Below are positions 59,022 to 64,000 of a stretch of 64,000 nt of DNA, piece by piece (the stretch's first letter is position 1; each line of letters begins with the position of its first letter). The position numbers and the translations under genes were made by a program. The DNA lies in contig OY997594.1 of the NCBI GenBank assembly GCA_963921825.1, positions 57,459,675 through 57,523,674 on the forward strand, in the 5' to 3' direction. The notes beneath the pieces were generated by a model. The model made no database searches. It saw nothing but the letters and a program-made list of their open reading frames with translations, and had not been told where the DNA came from. The stretch comes from Erodium maritimum (lineage: Eukaryota; Streptophyta; Magnoliopsida; Geraniales; Geraniaceae).

Positions 59022-60565
59022 AATGTAGGGCTCCGAAAATACTCGTTCACAATCAGCGGATGACGAACAACAAAGGTCGGACGGTGTAGGATTATCCCCG
59101 AGGAACTAGCACGGGATTTCCGTGATATTTTAACGCAACCTGGTGAGAACTCCGCTTTCTCGCCATATATGCAACCAGGTTCGAGCTCAGGTAATTTCAA
59201 ATTATCGTTCAGTGTTTCATTTATTGTTTTTTATTTTTTTTGTAATTTTTTTTGTAATTGATGTTGTAATTTGTTTTTCGTAATTTATTTTTTCTAATTT
59301 AATTTTTTAAATTACTTTTGTAATATATGTTTTGTAATTCAATTTTTTCAAGGTCAATTATGTCAACCACAATTTAACCCATCGCAGCCACAATGGTACC
59401 AGACACTACCACAAGGTTACCAGCTGCCGCCGCAAGGTTACATGCCGCCGCAATGTTGCCAGCCACCGCCACAAGGTTACCAACCGCTGCCGCTTCCATC
59501 ATTATACTGTAACTACCCCGATTTCCCAATAAACACTAGCACCCGTATGTCGTCGTAGTCATCCTCTATCGAACCTTCCCAACGACGAGCTCGAGCAACA
59601 ACACAACCACGGTAGAAATGGACCATCGAGGTAGACAGACACCTCATAGACTGCTGGCTCTCGACAACAAGAGACCCGATTAAGGGAAACTCCCAAGCCG
59701 GAAACACATTCTAGTGCACTATTGTGAGGAAGTACAACGCGATCAGAGAACACCACCCTTTCGAGTGGAATGCGATCAAGAAACATTGGGCCACAAATCA
59801 GGCGCAGACAAGGAGGTTCCTGGGTTATCTAGAGATCTCCAAGAGCGAGTAGCACAACGGATGGAACCATGATAACCACATGAGAGCGGCGGAGGGCATA
59901 TGGCTCAATACCTCGGATAACGAAAGACCGTCCAGTCACCCAAAAAATTTCGACCTTGATCATAGGGTTGACATGCTTGAGGGCAATGAGAAGTTCGTTG
60001 TTGAGGAAGGCACCATGGGTACTGTTCGCCGACAACAACGACAACGCTTGGATGATTCTGGGAATTTTAACTCTACCCCACCCACAAGCACAGAGGAAGA
60101 TTACACACCGCTGGCTGGTGAGTCTCAACAACCAGAATGGGAACCTTTCGATCTGAACGAGGGGAGTGAGGTCCCTCTCAGCGAAACCCCCCCTCCCATA
60201 CAGCCGATGCAAGTCCCTTTCAAGCAACTCACCAAATGCGACCGGCAGGCAAGAAGGCATCTAAGAGGAAGGGGACCAACCTCACGAACCAACTAAGTGT
60301 CATGGCAGACCTGGAATGATCAAGGCAGGAAGCCAACCTAGCAAGGGCCCGCTTGTTATACCAGTTAACCGAAAAGTGGGAACAATACTTAGTTCAATAC
60401 AATGTCACGGTTGGAAAGGATACCTCCAACTTCAACAAAGCCGAGCTGGAAGAGCATCAGTAGATTAAGGCCTGAATTTCGAAAGTCATGGCAAACATGG
60501 AAGGTGAAATTGAAGTTGTTCAACAACAACAACAACAACCACCACCGCCAGCACCACCACAATGA
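59022..60565 (+). pseudogene. Harbinger ORF1 (Myb/SANT-like, NAM-associated) pseudogene
   Basis: The start ATG (59022) is followed at once by a stop codon, then GSENTRSQSADDEQQRSDG. A GT-AG intron probably spans 59191-59352. Exon 2 gives a glutamine/proline-rich stretch (LPQGYQLPPQGYMPPQ). It then has a Myb-like tri-helix region (KWTIEVDRHLIDCWLSTTRD, then VRKYNAIREHHPFEWNAIKK and NQAQTRRFLG, 59595-59820), interrupted by stops. After a reading-frame change come DLNEGSEVPLSE and, further on, a coiled C-terminal part (ATVGKDTSNFNKAELEEH-like) with poly-glutamine at about 60510-60540. ORF1 proteins bind DNA and help the separate transposase. This copy is dead. Confidence 0.75.
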
Positions 60566-60792
60566 TTCTTAAACTTGTATTTTGGGGGGGGGGGGGTGTA
60601 TCAAAAGGGGATGTATAAAATTTCAAGTTCATTTTTATTCGTGTTAAATTTATAGATTATTATTTTTAATTATCATTGTTTATTTTTTCAGATTTATTTT
60701 AGTTTTATATAATTTAGACTGTTTTTGATAAAGTATTAAATAAAACAGCAAAATATCAATTAATTAACCACTCAGCATCCAGTCAACATCCA

Positions 60793-61020
60793 CTAACAAT
60801 CCAAGCCTCACATTGTAAAACACCCATTATTTTGAGTCCTGAGTCCCACTATTTTGTTCAGTCAGCATCCAAGCCTCACATTGTAAAACACTCACTATTT
60901 TGAGTCATGAGTCCCACTAATTTTTCCAGTCAGCATCCAAGCCTCACATTGTAAAACACCCACTATTTTGAGTCCTGAGTCTCACTATTTTGTCCAGTCA
61001 GCATCCAAGCCTCACATACA
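60793..61020 (+). repeat. 68-bp tandem repeats near the right end of the Harbinger element
   Basis: GTCAGCATCC starts at 60861, 60929 and 60997, and CCAAGCCTCA also at 60801, giving about 3.3 units of exactly 68 bp. Each contains CATTGTAAAACACYCA, related to the terminal CATTGTACATGC, so these are probably subterminal transposase-binding repeats. Confidence 0.8.
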
Positions 61021-62040
61021 AGCCTTTCCATTGTACATGCTCTAATGACTCAACTTGAATCATTTAACAACCGTACCATAGAAATCAAAGCATAAAAGTA
61101 ATATTTATATCTCCCTATAGCAGGAAGATCTCTAGCACTACTAGGGTTAGGGTTTTTTTAGCTCCTCTGGCACAGGTGGTTGCTCTTCCTCAGGGGCGCC
61201 TCCTTGTCTCCCGGCCCCGGTCCGGTCATCCTCCTCCGCCGCCATGGTGTCGTCATCCCTTCTCTCCAACCCCGACATCAACCATTCTTTCAATGGTTGT
61301 CTCGTTTGCTCCGCCCTTACTTCACGCCCCGTCCCCGTCACAGTACCCGTTGTCGCAACTACCCCGTTCCTCCCCACAATCGATCTGCATCTTCGAGCAG
61401 CCTCAGCCGTCTTCTGATCAACCCTCTTCATCCATGATATCGCCGCCCCCGTCTCTACAGCCGCCTCTAAACCCTCCTCTGAAGCCCCCTCTGGACCCGC
61501 CGCTGTCTTTGAAGCCACCTCCGGCGCGTTCATCCCTCTGGCCTCCACCATCGTACCCTCTTCGACCCCCTCTCGATTTTGGATCTAGTTAATCGAGTGG
61601 GTCTTTTTTATTTTTTCTGATTTCTTTTTGTAGGATCAAAACCTAGCGAGCAGAGATTCAGGGACTTTTTATGGGAGGGAACCTTGTTTCACATATATCC
61701 TCCCAATACAACTGATGCAGTTCAAGCTCGATCGCGTTGCCCCCATATGCAGGATTTAGGCACTATCGTGAGCAGGACTTCCAGTTCCGTTTTCACCATC
61801 TCCATTACCGCCGAGGTCCTTCTAGTCAATCTCCGAAACCCTTCCCCCCGTCTTCTTTCATTGCCCAAGGGGCGTTAAAATACCATCTGTGACGGTTCTA
61901 ATATTAAAAGGCTCAGTGAATCATTGTTCGTTAATACTGACCTTCTGGTGGTCGGGGAGTCTGTTCCCCAGTGCACGATAATGTAATCAATTTCAAGTAA
62001 TACAATGACACCTTTCGCTCAAAAAATCAATATATTGGTG

Positions 62041-64000
62041 CAAACTTGTTCTTGGTTGGTACGACACGACGCATTTGAGGCCTCGACTCAAATCGGTGGT
62101 GGTTATGCCACAATTTCGGGCAACAATCTGATCATGTTTCTCGGTGGTGAGCTTCAAATCTCTGACGACCATAACAGCTTTGGCTTCATCATCCGAGTGG
62201 GAGCTTTCGACGAACAGTGTATCATCCGAAAGGACCCCCTCGGTCATGAATCCGTTGTCCTTCCTTGTGTCGTAGTCGGCTCAGTTTGGTTAATTGGAAC
62301 GAGTCAAACACCCATAAACTACGGAGGCGTTGTCATCTTCACTAAGGTCTTTCTATGTAACCTTCCATCCAATGAAACCGAGGAGTGGTTCGGTTTCGTA
62401 CTTTGGAAATTACGGCAATGTGGTCTGTCCAAATCTTATCCATCGATCCAATTGTCGTAGGAGACTTTTTGGCTTTCTGCGAATATGTTCCAATGACGAA
62501 GATGCTAAATTTATTCCTAATCAGAAATGGGGTTAAATTCAAACCCTATGTATTGTTTGTGGCTCTTGTGCGGCCATTGCAGCCACAACTATAGGGTAAG
62601 AAAGTTAACACCAAATCTTGGAGAGAGGTGGGCGGACTTCTTGCTCTATTAGCGCAGATTCATAATGAAAATTTAAATATAGTTGTATTGGGGACATTGT
62701 TAGATCAAATGCTTCTCCGAAAACTACCAAGGAAGATACGTTGGACAGTGGACGTCGAGATATAGAAATTCGAAGGTTTTGTGGACGAGTTTTCTTAATT
62801 ACATGCTCTGATGCAGTGTTTGAATAAACTCTATGGGAAACGAGTTGGGATTGGTGACCGACCATGGACGTCGTCGGTAGTAACTTTCCTAACCCTGATC
62901 CCTTCTTCTCCCTTGCAGCACCTCTCCTCTGCTCGTTCTTTCCTTTCGGCCTAGTCTTCGTGGAGCTCGTGGAGTTCAAGAGTTGTTACTTCTCTGTTGT
63001 AGCGTTGGTTGGTTCGTGCCTTTGGCAAGCTCTAGTGAGGTGCTTCTCTGAAGCTGGGTTTCCTCTCGATGTTCAGGTTCGCTGGTGGAGGCTGCTGAGC
63101 GATATTCTAATAGTGTAGCCTTGCTGGTCCTGCTTCCGACCATTCTTTCTTCTGGAGTTCTAAATCTGGTTGTGCTTCGGAGCAGTGAGCTTTTGGTTGG
63201 TGGTGGTTTGCGTTAGCTCCTTGCTTGTTTTAAGGTTGTACTCGAAGATTAGATACATCTCCTTTTTGGGGTCTCGGATCTGGTGGTGTGTGAAAGGGAT
63301 TGGCTTTTTGTGACGACTCTCCGGATCACGGCGAGGTATAGGTTTGAAATTTTTGGTCGTGGGACAACCTTCTTCCTACATTGAGAATCGTCTCAATTAT
63401 TCTCTCCTTCTGGGTGCGATGGTTTTTTTTTTGACGTAGTCGATGTGACGGTGGCCTGCATTGTCCTGGCTCCTCGAGACCGGCCGCTCCCTTCTGGTTC
63501 GTTGTGGTAATTGGAGTTTATAGTGGTGTTAGGTCTCAAATCCGCTCGTGGGTTTCTGCTTTGTGTCTGATCTGTTCAGGTTCAAGTTGGCTCGTGCTCG
63601 TATAACTACAAACCTTCCCCTTTGGGTTCTCGCTTGGTGTTGGTCGGCGAGGGGTTTTCGGTCACGGTTTAGAACGCTTAACCCGAGTTCCAACCTCATA
63701 TCCCCAAAAGTTTGACATGTTGTAGCCTGCTTGAAGGCTTGTGCTCGTACTCGATAGAAATATCAATCCTCCCCCTTTGGGGATTTTTCCGGTGATGGCC
63801 GGAATTGGGTTTCGGAGGACTGAGTTTGAGCTTCATCGTCTGGTAATTTCTTTTCCCTTCCTGTCCTGTTTTCTTCTCCCTTCTGTTTGTCGTTTACTTT
63901 TCGATTGCTCTTCGCTTCTTCTCGTTTCCAGAGTGTTTCGAGCTCGTCGGTTGAAGGTGTTGGCCGCCGGCTAGGCTTAAGGTCTTTTTGCCTTCTTAAA
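62041..64000. other. Unclassified right end, possibly LINE leader sequence
   Basis: 62041-62600 has a 151-codon plus frame (from 62005) without a recognised domain. From about 62860 the sequence becomes T/C/G-rich with words such as GGTTCGCTGGTGG and CCTTTGGGTTCTCGC, resembling the 5' regions of plant LINEs. No diagnostic protein is present and the feature would run off the window. Confidence 0.3.

Larger units (their letters stand above)
58606..61042 (+). mobile_element. PIF/Harbinger-type transposon carrying ORF1 only
   Basis: The terminal inverted repeats GAGCATGAACAATGGA and, from the right, GAGCATGTACAATGGA (15 of 16 alike) bound 2437 bp. TAA is duplicated at 58603-58605 and 61043-61045. 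A GC-rich stretch (58660-58830) has a perfect hairpin, GCCGTCCCA-TTG-TGGGACGGC. CTATAAATA at 58918-58926 is a likely TATA box for the ORF1 gene. I recognise no DDE transposase. The right subterminal region has 68-bp tandem repeats. Confidence 0.88.
58595..62027 (+). mobile_element. LINE-derived retroposon copy k with 13-bp target duplication, split by a Harbinger element
   Basis: CAATATATTGGTG is present at 58582-58594 and 62028-62040. Between them lie 11 bp of retroposon, the Harbinger element 58606-61042, and the rest of the retroposon (61046-62027; TAA at 61043-61045 is the Harbinger duplication). The retroposon body starts with CTAGGGTTAGGG. It is open on both strands (plus proline-rich frame 61176-61592; minus 134-codon frame 61147-61551 starting MVEARGMNAPEVASK). 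It ends with the family tail (GTTAAAATACCATCTGTGACGG, GACACCTTTCGCTC plus A-run). Confidence 0.85.

Noticed and set aside
62005-62460. A 151-codon plus frame
   Set aside because: No recognisable domain. It begins within the tail of retroposon k and its composition is not convincing, so it is left as unclassified sequence.
1-64000. A new multi-gene defence, biosynthetic or signalling system
   Set aside because: Apart from one BOP-like gene, every protein-like frame with recognisable domains belongs to a mobile element or gene fragment. No operon or conserved gene set is visible.

Overview
The window looks like a gene-poor, repeat-dense stretch of a flowering-plant (most likely eudicot) nuclear genome. 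The signs are one spliced plant developmental gene, Ty1/copia and Ty3/gypsy fossils with tRNA-iMet-type primer sites, plant LINEs whose ORF2 carries a C-terminal RNase H domain, Mutator-like and PIF/Harbinger DNA transposons, and AT-rich spacers. No rRNA, CRISPR array, operon or bacterial-type gene was seen. I saw no new defence or metabolic system. What is unusual is the architecture of the repeats.

The only convincing intact host gene is a BLADE-ON-PETIOLE/NPR5-like BTB-ankyrin co-regulator on the minus strand (30231-32159). It has two exons and a phase-0 intron and encodes 464 residues. The intron holds a 116-bp retroposon tail with an 8-bp target-site duplication. About 2.5 kb downstream and 1 kb upstream of the gene show no element I recognise.

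Left arm (1-30 kb): a Ty1/copia fossil (40-14795, 5-bp duplication) is split by a 9.3-kb gypsy-type element with 2.67-kb LTRs and only a gag-like region (4571-13862, 5-bp duplication). Next come small MITEs, a SINE-like repeat, LINE pieces, and a minus-strand LINE that keeps ORF1 and the 3' tail but lacks ORF2. That LINE was hit by a palindromic LTR-derived element (5-bp duplication), which in turn holds a 2.56-kb solo LTR. A twin-primed (half-inverted) LINE copy lies at 27.1-27.7 kb.

Right arm (33-64 kb): a phosphate-transporter (PHT1) N-terminal fragment; a Mutator-like MITE with a perfect 9-bp duplication; head-to-tail runs of LINEs and ORF2-less LINE derivatives (35.2-40.6, 45.1-47.1, 49.6-56.2, 58.6-62.0 kb); two copies of a long-TIR element rich in a GTGTTGATAAAA motif, one of them carrying two later Mutator-like insertions; two more Mutator-like elements at 47.2-49.6 kb; a solo LTR with five G-box cores, flanked by a 65-bp host duplication; and a PIF/Harbinger element that kept only its Myb-like ORF1, inserted 11 bp inside a LINE derivative.

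The relative order of insertions can be read from nesting and target-site duplications. All boundaries and differences were found by eye, so edges without a stated duplication are approximate.
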